DNA from: Phytohabitans sp037414955
GTDB lineage: Bacteria > Actinomycetota > Actinomycetes > Mycobacteriales > Micromonosporaceae
Direction of reading: 5' to 3'
NCBI GenBank assembly: GCA_037414955.1
Contig: JBBEWH010000138.1
Span: 1 to 64,000 of the forward strand
DNA: 64,000 nt
Part shown: piece by piece, positions 24,365-32,601 of the stretch
Layout: each line of letters begins with the position of its first letter
Numbering within the stretch: position 1 is the stretch's first letter
Translations under genes and position numbers: made by a program
The notes under the pieces: generated by a model
Databases searched by the model: none
The model's input: only the letters and a program-made list of their open reading frames with translations
Told to the model about the DNA's origin: nothing

Positions 24365-25684
24365 ATGTCGCACGGCGGAGAGCTCTTCGGGCTAGAGGAA
24401 AGTGTCACGACCGAGCCGGCCTTCGAGTCGGCGATGCGCGGATACGACAAACGCCAGGTCAATCGATACGTGGCCCGCGCCGAGAGTGAGATCGCCTCGC
24501 TGGCCGCGGAACGTGAGCAGGCGTATGCGCAGATCCAGCACCTCGCCGGCCAGATCGAGCAGCTTCAAAACGACGTGGTGAGCGCGCGCCGCCAGTCCGG
24601 CAACATCGACCGGGTCTCGTTCCGCCACCTCGGCCCGCGGGTCGAGCAGATCCTCACGCTGGCCGAGGAGCAGGCGGAGGCGATCCGCGCGAGCGCGGTC
24701 CAGGAGATCGCCGACCAGCGGGCCGAAGCCGAGCGGATGGTCGGTGAGGCGCGCGCCCAGGCCGCCGAGGCGGTACGGGACTTCGAGATCGCGCTCGCCG
24801 CCCGGCGTACCGACGAGGACAAGGCCGCCGCCGAGCGGCAGGCCGCCGCGGAGGCGGCGCTGGCCGCGGCGCGGGCGGACGCCGCGCGGATCGCCGCCGA
24901 GGCGCGGGACGAGGCCGCGCGGATGCGCGCCGAGGCCGAGGCCGCCGCCGTGCAGGCGCGGCAGGAGGCCGAGCGGGCGACCGCGCAGGCCGCGCAGATC
25001 ATCGAGCAGGCGCGCACGGAGACCGAGGAGTACGTCCAGTCGGCGCGCGCCCAGGCTCAGCAGGAGCTGGCGCAGTGGCGGGCCAGTGTGGAGCATGAGA
25101 TCGCCGAGCGCCGCACCGCGGCCGAGCGCGAGCTGGCGCAGTGGCGGGCGGAGATCGAGCAGCGGGTGGCGGCCCAGCGGGCCGAGGCCGAGCAGCGGGC
25201 GGCCGCCCTCCGGAAAGAGGCCGAAGAGCAGGCCGAAGCGGTGCGCCGCCACTCCGAGGAGCAGGCCGCCAACGCCCAGCAGCACTTGGCCGCGACCCAG
25301 AAGCACCTGGCCGACACCCAGCAGGAGACGGCCACCGCCGGTCAGTTGCTGGCCGAGGTGCAGCAGCAGGTGGCCCTTGCCCAGAAGGCGCTCGCCGATC
25401 TGCGCAAGAAGACGGTGGAGACCCGGCAGGAGGCCGACCAGTTCCGGCGCGGGCTGGCGGAGGTCCAGGACCAGCTCGCCGCCGAGCGGGACCGCCTCGC
25501 CCAGGTGCAGCGGACGACCGAAGAGGCGGAACGCGACACCGCCGAGGCCCGCATCGAGGCCGAGCGCGCCGAGGCGGCCACGACGGACGAGCCCGCGGCG
25601 GAGCCGGTCGACGAGGAGCCCGCCGAGCCCGCCGAGGAGAAGCGGGCCGTCGGCACCGCGAAGGTCGACGCCTCCTCCTCGTGA
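24365..25684 (+). CDS. DivIVA-domain coiled-coil protein (second copy)
   Basis: A 439-residue paralogue of the preceding gene product. The N-terminal domain (ESAMRGYDKRQVNRYVARAESE, about 23-44) matches its neighbour's DivIVA-type region, and both share a PRVEQIL-LAEEQA segment at the start of the coiled coil. A long Ala/Arg/Glu-rich coiled coil (about 80-390) with heptad-like QQELAQWRA repeats follows, then an acidic Pro/Glu tail. Likely role: polarity or cytoskeletal scaffold (inference). The ATG at 24365 follows AGGATAAGGGGC. The stop TGA lies in the family A palindrome downstream. Confidence 0.8.
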   Translation: MSHGGELFGLEESVTTEPAFESAMRGYDKRQVNRYVARAESEIASLAAEREQAYAQIQHLAGQIEQLQNDVVSARRQSGNIDRVSFRHLGPRVEQILTLAEEQAEAIRASAVQEIADQRAEAERMVGEARAQAAEAVRDFEIALAARRTDEDKAAAERQAAAEAALAAARADAARIAAEARDEAARMRAEAEAAAVQARQEAERATAQAAQIIEQARTETEEYVQSARAQAQQELAQWRASVEHEIAERRTAAERELAQWRAEIEQRVAAQRAEAEQRAAALRKEAEEQAEAVRRHSEEQAANAQQHLAATQKHLADTQQETATAGQLLAEVQQQVALAQKALADLRKKTVETRQEADQFRRGLAEVQDQLAAERDRLAQVQRTTEEAERDTAEARIEAERAEAATTDEPAAEPVDEEPAEPAEEKRAVGTAKVDASSS

Positions 25685-25735
25685 TCAGGGCGTCCTTCAC
25701 GTCGTTCTCACGACTACCGGGACGCCTTGATCATG
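25680..25735. repeat. Family A palindromic repeat 10
   Basis: Diverged copy whose first arm begins CGTGATCAGG instead of CATGATCAAGG. It supplies the stop of the second coiled-coil gene and sits before the AI-2E-type transporter start. Confidence 0.85.
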
Positions 25736-25802
25736 GGCGATGCGCGCCATAGTGCGGTGAGCCGCTACCCTGCCGATGTTGGTCGGAGGCAGGAGGGCTG
25801 CG

Positions 25803-27014
25803 GTGTCGGACGAAGAGCGCGAGCCTGCGGCGGAGTCTCCGACTCCGCCGGAGAATTCGGCGGAGCCAGAGCCGGAGCCCGGCCCGGATGAGGCGCCGGA
25901 CGAGGCGCCGGACGAGGCGCCGGACGAGGCGCCGGACGAGGCGCCGGACGAGGCGCCGGCATCGGGCGGGCGGTTCGGCCGCCCCGGGCGGCCGATCGGC
26001 CGCAACCCGTTCGTGATCGGGTTCGTGGGCGGGCTCGGCGTGGTGCTCGCGTACATGACGTACCGCGCCGTGCAGAACGCGGCCGGCATGCTGCTGCTCA
26101 TCTTCATCGCCCTGTTCCTCGCGATCGGGCTCAACCCGGCGGTCGAACGCCTGCGCCGCTGGGGCCTGCCGCGCGGCGCCGCGGTGGCGGCGGTCACGTT
26201 CGGTGTGCTGCTGCTCTTCTGCGGCGGGCTGTTCGCACTGGTGCCACCGGTGATCAGCGAGTCCGGCGAGGTGGTCGAGAACCTGCCCGGCTACATCGAC
26301 CAGCTCAACGAGAACGCCACGATCCGCGACCTCAACGACCGGTACGACATCATCGACCGGGTCTCGTCGGCGGTCACGCCGAGCACGGTGTCGCGCGCCC
26401 TCGGCGGCGTGCTGGGCGGCGCCTCCCTCGTCTTCGGCACGGTCTTCCGGGTGCTCACCGTGCTGGTGCTGACCATCTACTTCATGGCCGCGTTCGACCG
26501 CATCAAGGGCGGCGCCTACCAACTCGTGCCGGCCTCGCGGCGGCAGCGGGTGCGGCTGATCACGGACGAGATCCTGTCCAAGGTCGGCGCGTACATGGTG
26601 GGTGCGCTCGCCATCGCGGTGCTGGCGGGGGTCAGCTCCTACATCTTCCTGATCATCGCCGGCGTGGCGTACCCGTTCGCGCTGGCCGTGGTGGTCGCGA
26701 TCTGTGACCTGATCCCGCAGATCGGCGCGACGCTCGGCGCCGTGGTGGTCAGCCTGGTCGGGTTCGCCACCTCGCTGCCGGCGGGGATCGCCTGCGTGGT
26801 CTTCTTCGTCATCTACCAGCAGGTGGAGAACTACCTCATCTATCCCAAGGTGATGCGCCGGTCGGTGGAGGTCAGCGACGTGGCCGCGGTGGTGGCGGCG
26901 CTGCTCGGCGTGTCCCTCTTCGGGGTGATCGGCGCGCTGATCGCCATCCCCGCGGTGGCCGCCATCCAGCTCATCCTCCGCGAGGTCGTGGTCCCCCGCC
27001 AGGAGGCCCGCTAA
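25803..27014 (+). CDS. AI-2E family transporter
   Basis: A 403-residue membrane protein. A cytoplasmic acidic N-terminal tail contains six perfect DEAP repeats (about 29-52), followed by about eight membrane segments of the AI-2E/YdiK/TqsA family: an early LLIFIALFLAIGLNPAVERLRR segment, a long amphipathic extracytoplasmic part (EVVENLPGYIDQLNENATI), and the typical C-terminal CDLIPQIGATLG and YQQVENYLIYPKVM signatures. Family members export or exchange diverse small solutes or sodium; the substrate here is unknown and AI-2 should not be assumed. The GTG at 25803 is preceded by AGGAGGG, which decides the start. Confidence 0.9.
   Translation: MSDEEREPAAESPTPPENSAEPEPEPGPDEAPDEAPDEAPDEAPDEAPDEAPASGGRFGRPGRPIGRNPFVIGFVGGLGVVLAYMTYRAVQNAAGMLLLIFIALFLAIGLNPAVERLRRWGLPRGAAVAAVTFGVLLLFCGGLFALVPPVISESGEVVENLPGYIDQLNENATIRDLNDRYDIIDRVSSAVTPSTVSRALGGVLGGASLVFGTVFRVLTVLVLTIYFMAAFDRIKGGAYQLVPASRRQRVRLITDEILSKVGAYMVGALAIAVLAGVSSYIFLIIAGVAYPFALAVVVAICDLIPQIGATLGAVVVSLVGFATSLPAGIACVVFFVIYQQVENYLIYPKVMRRSVEVSDVAAVVAALLGVSLFGVIGALIAIPAVAAIQLILREVVVPRQEAR
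25887..25958 (+). repeat. 12-bp in-frame tandem repeat
   Basis: Six units of GACGAGGCGCCG (first unit GAT) encode six DEAP repeats in the N-terminal tail of the AI-2E-type transporter. In-frame, so copy number can change without breaking the gene. Confidence 0.9.
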
Positions 27015-27018
27015 CCCT

Positions 27019-27097
27019 CATGATCAAGGCGTCCTTCACGTCGTTCGTAGGTGGCACTGGGGAGGTGGGCGGGGACTTGAAGGACGCCTTGATCATG
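27019..27097. repeat. Family A palindromic repeat 11 (expanded loop)
   Basis: Both outer arms are intact but the loop is enlarged by about 23 bases of G-rich sequence (around 27048-27073). Lies between convergent genes; the minus-strand permease stops on its TGA. Confidence 0.88.
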
Positions 27098-28289
27098 AGG
27101 TGAGGAGGAGGGCGGTGACGCTCGCGGCCAGGACCAGCACCGCGGTGACCGCGCTGGTGAGGACGAACCGCGACCACGGCACCACGACGTCGGCCGCGCG
27201 GCAGCGCTCCGCCCACAGCAGCGTCGCCAGCGACGCCCACGGTGTGACCAGGGGGGCGACGTTCGTGCCGATGAGCAGGCCGAGCAGCTGATCGTGGTTG
27301 GCGGGCGGGATCACCGCCTCGCCGGCCACGTAGGCCGGCAGGTTGTTGAGCACATTGGACAGTACGCCGCCGGTGGCGGCCGCCCGCACCACGCCCTCGG
27401 TGCCGGGGTCGGTGCCGATCAGCGTGGACATCCAGTCGGACAAGCCGTGCCGGCCGACGGCGTCGACGACCAGGAACAGCCCGGTCACGAACACCAGCAG
27501 GCGCCAGGGGATCAGGCTCCACGACAGGTCGGCGCGCTGCCAGATCAGGAACGCCACCACCAGGCCGGCGGCGCACACCGCCGACATCAGGTAGATGCTG
27601 AGCCCCGCGACGATGCCGGCGATGAAGACGAGGCAGGCCGCCGAGGCGGCCCGGAACACCGCGCGGTTCTTGGGCTGGAAGGGAGCGGGCGGGTCGTACC
27701 GGGGTGGGTTGCGCCGCCAGTAGAACACCCACAGGCAGGCGGCCACCACGACGAGGGCGGCCAGTTGCGGCAGGCCCATCCGGGCGGCGAACTCGAGCGG
27801 CTCCAGGCGCACCCGGTTCATCGCCAGCAGGTTGGTGAGGTTGGACACCGGAAGTAGCAGGCTCGCGGTGTTCGCCAGCCAGACGGTGGTCATCGCCAGC
27901 GGCAGTGGGGCGAGCCCGGCGCGGAGGGCGGTGGCGATCATGACCGGCGTCAGCAGTACCGCGGTGGTGTCGAGGTTGAGGAAGGCGGTGGTGGCGGTCG
28001 CGAACAGCACGCACAGCAGGAACAGCGCCGCGTTCCGCCCGGACGCCACGATGGTCAGCCGCACCGCGATGACGTCGAAGACCTGCGCGCGGGCGGCCAG
28101 CTCGGCCAGGATGATGACCGCGCCGAGGAAGACCAGCAGCGGCAGGATGCGCTCGCCGGTGGCCCGCGCGTCCCGCCACGGGAGCAGCCCGACCACGACA
28201 GCCAGGAGGCCGGCGGCGAGCAGCCCGACCCGTAACCAGTCCAGAATGGCCACTCGGCGTGGCGCCGTGGCATCGTCCTGAACCTGCAC
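27093..28289 (-). CDS. SLC13/ArsB-like anion permease
   Basis: A 398-residue membrane protein with about 10-11 hydrophobic segments. Two pseudo-symmetric signature regions are visible: NTASLLLPVSNLTNLLAMN in the first half and SNVLNNLPAYVAGE plus LIGTNVAPLVTPWASLATLLW in the second, as in the ion-transporter superfamily that includes ArsB and SLC13/DASS carriers. It may move arsenite, a dicarboxylate or another anion; with no ars genes nearby, arsenic export is not supported. The GTG at 28289, with GAGGTGG upstream, is my preferred start; an ATG 75 bases further upstream is possible. The stop TGA lies in the palindrome. Confidence 0.78.
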   Translation of the reverse strand: MQVQDDATAPRRVAILDWLRVGLLAAGLLAVVVGLLPWRDARATGERILPLLVFLGAVIILAELAARAQVFDVIAVRLTIVASGRNAALFLLCVLFATATTAFLNLDTTAVLLTPVMIATALRAGLAPLPLAMTTVWLANTASLLLPVSNLTNLLAMNRVRLEPLEFAARMGLPQLAALVVVAACLWVFYWRRNPPRYDPPAPFQPKNRAVFRAASAACLVFIAGIVAGLSIYLMSAVCAAGLVVAFLIWQRADLSWSLIPWRLLVFVTGLFLVVDAVGRHGLSDWMSTLIGTDPGTEGVVRAAATGGVLSNVLNNLPAYVAGEAVIPPANHDQLLGLLIGTNVAPLVTPWASLATLLWAERCRAADVVVPWSRFVLTSAVTAVLVLAASVTALLLTS

Positions 28290-28470
28290 GTGTGCGCCAC
28301 CTCGGGCTGCGGAAACCGACTCGAACTCCAGTGTGATCACACCTCCGAACGGGTGACGCGGCAATGGCTTCCCACCTGTCGGCTAGCCGACGCGGCGGTA
28401 CGGAGACCAGGTTGGACATCCGATGATGTGGTGCGGATAATGCCGAGCACCCCACGGAGTTCGACAGATC

Positions 28471-31400
28471 ATGACACAGGCCGCCACCTCTCGGCTCGCT
28501 GGTTCGATCCACCACATGTACTTCGTGACCGTGGGTGGCGAGCTGGCGTTGGCCACCGCGCGCAACCAGGGACTCGAGCTCATCGACGCGACGGATGGCG
28601 CCCCGCTGCGGGTGATCGCGCCGGACCGGATCGCCACCACGGTCCTCGCGATGCCCGGACCGCGGGACGATGACATCCTCCTGGCGGGCGCCCCCGACGG
28701 CACGCTGTACGGCTACGACCCCGCCACCGGCGCCGAACTCTTCGGGCACGCCCTCGGCACCGGATCGGTGCGGGATCTCGCGGTCTACCCGACGCCGGAC
28801 GGGCCGGCCGTGGCGGCGATCCTCGACAGCGGGCTGCACCTCTGGCGGCCCGAGGGTGGCCCCGCGACCCGGCTGCCCGATCCGCCGGAGCGGGAGCCGA
28901 GCCGCCTGTTCAAGGTGTGCGCCTACGCCGTCGGTGACCGGCAGTACGTGGCGGCGGCGTACACCGATGGCTACCTCGCGACCTGGGACCTGCACCGGCC
29001 CGATGCCGTGCCCACCGCCCAGCGGGCGCACGACGGCCAGATCTGGTCGATGATCGCCGCCCAGGACGGCGACGGAACGTCCATTGTGGTCAGCGGGGCC
29101 GCCGACCGCCGGATGCGGGTGTGGGGCGAGCCGGCGGGCGACGCGGGCGCCCTGCGGGCGCGGGAGGCGTTCCTCGCCGACGGCACGATCCGCCGCGTGG
29201 GCCACGTCAGCGACAAGCAGACCACCATGCTCGTCACCGCGTCGGCCACCGGCCTGGTCGCGTTGTGGCGGCTCGACGGTTCGACCGATCGTCCGGAACT
29301 GGAGATCAGCCGGCACGGCAGCGAGGTGTGGGCGCTGGCCTGTGTCACCACGTCGGACGGCGTGGTCATCGCGTCCGGCGACATGAACGGCGACATCCAG
29401 ATCAAGCACCTGAGCACCGCGCTGCTCGACGAGGAGACCATCCGCGGGCTCTTCCAGACCGACACCACCATCTGGGCGGTGGCGCACGGCGACACGGTGG
29501 ACGGCCCGTACGTGGCGTGTGCCGGCGTCGGGCAGGTCGTCAACGTCATCGACCCGAGCGGTCGCCGACCGCCGCTGGCGCTGCGCGCGCACGCCAGCAC
29601 GGTACGGGCCCTCGCGACGGCGGGCGACCGGCAGCGACCGCATCTGATCAGCGGCGGCGCGGACCACCGGGTGCTCGACTGGGACCCGGCCATGGGCGAG
29701 TTGCGCGGCGAGTTGCCGATGGGCCACCAGGGCGAGGTGTGGGCGCTGACCACGTTCCGCGACGGCGACGAGGACTACCTGGTCACCGGCAGCGCCGACG
29801 GCACGGTACGGCTCATCTCGCTGGACGCGGAGGTCGCGGAGGCCCGGGTGCTGGCCAGCGAGTGCGGAGAGGTCAACGCGGTCATCGCGGTGCCGTCGGA
29901 GGGCGGGCCGCTGGTGGTGGTCGGCTCGGGCAAGGGGCTGCAGGCCTTTCCGGTGCGCGGTGGCAAGGGTCGCCACGTCGCCCTGTCGGCGGTCAGCGCC
30001 GCCTGCGGGGTACACGACACCGGCCGCATCCTCGTCGTGGCCGCGCTGCACGACGGCCGGGTGCAGCTCATCGACCCCATCGCGGCCGCCACGGTGGAGA
30101 CGTTCACCCGCTCGCACGAGTCGGGTCAGATCCGGGCGTTGGAGGCGGTCGAGGTCGCCGGCACGACGTTCGTGCTGGGTGGGTGTGACGACGGCCGGGT
30201 AGTGGTCTGGCACATCGACGGCACGCTGGTGGGCAACCCGGTACGCGGTGGCACCGCCGGGATCCGGTCGATGGACGTGGTCGCCATCGCACACACGGAC
30301 GGCACGGTCCACCCGCGGTCCCGGGGCGATGGCGCCGGGCCGACCCGGTCCGCCCTCATCACCGCCGGGCACGACGGCACGGTACGCCTCTGGCCGATCA
30401 CCATCGACAGCCCGTTGCGCTCGGGCGGCTCGGTGGGGCGCGGTGTCCGGCCCGCCTCGATCCTGCTGCAGGACCAGCCCACCGAGCGCGACCACCTGTC
30501 CCGGGACGCGCTGGTGGAGACCCTGTACGACGCCCTGGCCTCGCCACACACGAAGCCACCCGTCGTGGTCGGCGTGCACGCACCGTGGGGGCAGGGCAAG
30601 TCCAGCCTGTTGCGGCAGTTACGCGGCCGGGTCGACCCGTGGACGAAGCGCGCCGAGCAGAAGCGCGCCGAGGCCGAGCGGCACCGCGCCACGGCCACGG
30701 CGGAGGCGGATGGCGCCGACGACGAGGAGACCAGCCACCACCTGGTAGCCAAGCCGCGCCCGCGCCCGCGCTGGCGGTTCTGGACCCGGTGGCGCCGGCC
30801 CACCGTGCGCACCCGGCTCACCCGCGCCTGGGCCTGGCGCCAGATCCACCGGTCCGGCGACCACTCCGCGCCGCTCGAGTACGAGATGCGGCCGCGTGCC
30901 GCCGGCTCCGGCGCGATCACGGTCTGGTTCAACCCCTGGATGTACGAGCGCACCGACCAGATCTGGGCCGGGCTGACCCGGGAAATCCTGATCTCCGTCA
31001 CCGAGCGGCTGTCCAAACCCGAGCGGGAGCGGTTGTGGTTCGACCTGAACCTCCGGCGCACCGACCCCACCGCGCTGCGCCGGCGCATCCTGGCCAGCTA
31101 TCTCCCGCGCACCCTGTTCGGCGTGATCGTCGCGACGCTGCTGCTGTTCCTGGTGGTGGTCGCCGTGGTGTCGATGAGCGTGGCAGCCGTCAACCACCCC
31201 ACCGTGGTCGCGCTGCTGGGCCCCAGCACGCTCGTCGTCGTCACCGTGCTCCTCACCATCGCGCAGCTGACGAAGGGCTCGTTCAAGCACGTGCACGGCT
31301 GGGTCGCGCCGGACGAGCTCAACAACCGGGCCGGCCCGGAGCACGCCTGGAAGGGCAGCAACGACCCGCTGGCGTCGACCGACCGCGGCTACCTCTACAT

Positions 31401-32397
31401 GCTCCAGCACGACGTCGCGGAGGTCGTGGGCCTGGCCGCCCAGAACGATCCGCTGTACGTCTTCATCGACGACCTGGACCGGTGCGGGCCGGCGATCGTC
31501 GCCGACACCATCGAGGCGATCAACCTGTTCCTGAACAAGGCGTTCGGCAAGTGCGTCTTCGTGATCGCCCTGGACCCCGCCACGGTGGCGGCGCATCTGG
31601 AGACGGCGTTCCAGGACATCGACCGGCGCGCGGTGGACGACCCGGCGAGCTTCGGGCATCTGCGGCACACCGGGTGGCGGTTCATGGAGAAGATCATCGA
31701 CCTGCCGATCCGGCTGCCCCGGGTACCCGACACCGCGCTCAGCGGGTACCTGGATCAGTTGCTCGATCCCACGCCGGTGCCGGCGCCGATCACGGCGGCC
31801 GCGGCGCCGCCCCCGCCGCGCCGGCGCGGCCGGCGGCCACCGCGCCAGCGGGTCACCGACGCCGTCCCGGCCGCCGCGTCCTCGACGACGACGGTGGGGC
31901 TGGTCATCGTGCCGGACACGCCGACCACCGCCAGCAGCGTCGCCACGGTGGGCGAGCTGGAGGCACTGCCACCGGTACGCGACGCGCTGCGCGCCGCCGT
32001 GCTGAGCCTGCCCGGCCGCAATCCCCGGCAGACCAAGGCGTTCATCAACCTGTGGCGCTTCTACATGGTGCTCGACCACCGGATGGGCCTGTTCAACCCG
32101 AGCCTGCTGGCCATCGAGCGGCACAGCATCGAGATGGCCCGGCTGGTGGAGCTGATGGTCCGCTGGCCCTACCTGCTCGACCCGTTGGGTGAGCGGGCCG
32201 AGGGACACATCGAGACCCGCAACAACCTCGACCGGCTGCTCGACGCGTGTGTCGCCAACGACGACGTGTGGGCCAAAGCCGCCCGGCTGGCCCGCCTCGA
32301 CCCGGCCGACCGGTCCGTGCAGGGCCTCCGCGCGCTGCTCCGCCAGGCCCGCCCGCACCGCGACGTCTTCAGCTCCATCGCCAACCGCTACCTCTGA
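28471..32397 (+). CDS. WD40-like beta-propeller fused to KAP-family P-loop NTPase
   Basis: A 1,308-residue fusion. Residues about 15-665 are successive WD40-like blades; the strand-and-turn motif (x-V-W-A-L, x-I-R-A-L, x-V-R-A-L) recurs at least eight times with DG(T/R)V and D-x-x-V partners, enough for one or two propellers. A KAP-type NTPase follows: Walker A A704-x4-G709-K710-S711, VWFNPW (818-823) and Walker B FIDDLDRC (998-1005). Two hydrophobic segments (about 882-907 and 910-933) lie between Walker A and B, as in KAP (Kidins220/ARMS and PifA) proteins, and should anchor it in the membrane. A Pro/Arg-rich insert (about 1105-1165) interrupts the C-terminal part. KAP proteins include the phage-exclusion protein PifA; a defence or signalling role is a hypothesis. 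The gene is monocistronic. Confidence 0.85.
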   Translation: MTQAATSRLAGSIHHMYFVTVGGELALATARNQGLELIDATDGAPLRVIAPDRIATTVLAMPGPRDDDILLAGAPDGTLYGYDPATGAELFGHALGTGSVRDLAVYPTPDGPAVAAILDSGLHLWRPEGGPATRLPDPPEREPSRLFKVCAYAVGDRQYVAAAYTDGYLATWDLHRPDAVPTAQRAHDGQIWSMIAAQDGDGTSIVVSGAADRRMRVWGEPAGDAGALRAREAFLADGTIRRVGHVSDKQTTMLVTASATGLVALWRLDGSTDRPELEISRHGSEVWALACVTTSDGVVIASGDMNGDIQIKHLSTALLDEETIRGLFQTDTTIWAVAHGDTVDGPYVACAGVGQVVNVIDPSGRRPPLALRAHASTVRALATAGDRQRPHLISGGADHRVLDWDPAMGELRGELPMGHQGEVWALTTFRDGDEDYLVTGSADGTVRLISLDAEVAEARVLASECGEVNAVIAVPSEGGPLVVVGSGKGLQAFPVRGGKGRHVALSAVSAACGVHDTGRILVVAALHDGRVQLIDPIAAATVETFTRSHESGQIRALEAVEVAGTTFVLGGCDDGRVVVWHIDGTLVGNPVRGGTAGIRSMDVVAIAHTDGTVHPRSRGDGAGPTRSALITAGHDGTVRLWPITIDSPLRSGGSVGRGVRPASILLQDQPTERDHLSRDALVETLYDALASPHTKPPVVVGVHAPWGQGKSSLLRQLRGRVDPWTKRAEQKRAEAERHRATATAEADGADDEETSHHLVAKPRPRPRWRFWTRWRRPTVRTRLTRAWAWRQIHRSGDHSAPLEYEMRPRAAGSGAITVWFNPWMYERTDQIWAGLTREILISVTERLSKPERERLWFDLNLRRTDPTALRRRILASYLPRTLFGVIVATLLLFLVVVAVVSMSVAAVNHPTVVALLGPSTLVVVTVLLTIAQLTKGSFKHVHGWVAPDELNNRAGPEHAWKGSNDPLASTDRGYLYMLQHDVAEVVGLAAQNDPLYVFIDDLDRCGPAIVADTIEAINLFLNKAFGKCVFVIALDPATVAAHLETAFQDIDRRAVDDPASFGHLRHTGWRFMEKIIDLPIRLPRVPDTALSGYLDQLLDPTPVPAPITAAAAPPPPRRRGRRPPRQRVTDAVPAAASSTTTVGLVIVPDTPTTASSVATVGELEALPPVRDALRAAVLSLPGRNPRQTKAFINLWRFYMVLDHRMGLFNPSLLAIERHSIEMARLVELMVRWPYLLDPLGERAEGHIETRNNLDRLLDACVANDDVWAKAARLARLDPADRSVQGLRALLRQARPHRDVFSSIANRYL

Positions 32398-32404
32398 CCC
32401 TTTC

Positions 32405-32537
32405 CATGATCAAGGCGTCCCGGTGGTCGGCTGTGGTGTAGGAGGGTCGCCCGGGTGATTGGTTGGGTGGGGGACCATTACCATGATCATGGCGACCCTG
32501 TAGTCGTTAGAACTACGACAGGGACGCCTTGATCATG
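32405..32537. repeat. Family A palindromic repeat 12 (composite, 1.5 copies)
   Basis: A solitary left arm (32405-32421) is followed by about 60 bases of unrelated G-rich sequence and then a full copy (32482-32537) whose left arm is mutated (CATGATCATGGCGACC). It lies after the propeller-KAP gene and before the first polysaccharide gene. Confidence 0.82.
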
Positions 32538-32601
32538 GAAAGGGTCCGGCACCAACTGTTAACAAACGAGTGGTGTTGGTGGCGGGCGATGAGGACTGAT
32601 C

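Noticed and set aside
27093..28289. Arsenite export operon
   Set aside because: The permease has ArsB-like regions, but there is no ArsR, ArsC or ArsA gene and SLC13 carriers share the same fold.
26971..30579. A 1,200-codon open frame on the minus strand opposite the propeller-KAP gene
   Set aside because: Its composition is low-complexity Arg/Gly/Asp and it spans several unrelated genes and a palindrome; the plus-strand frame has clear motifs.
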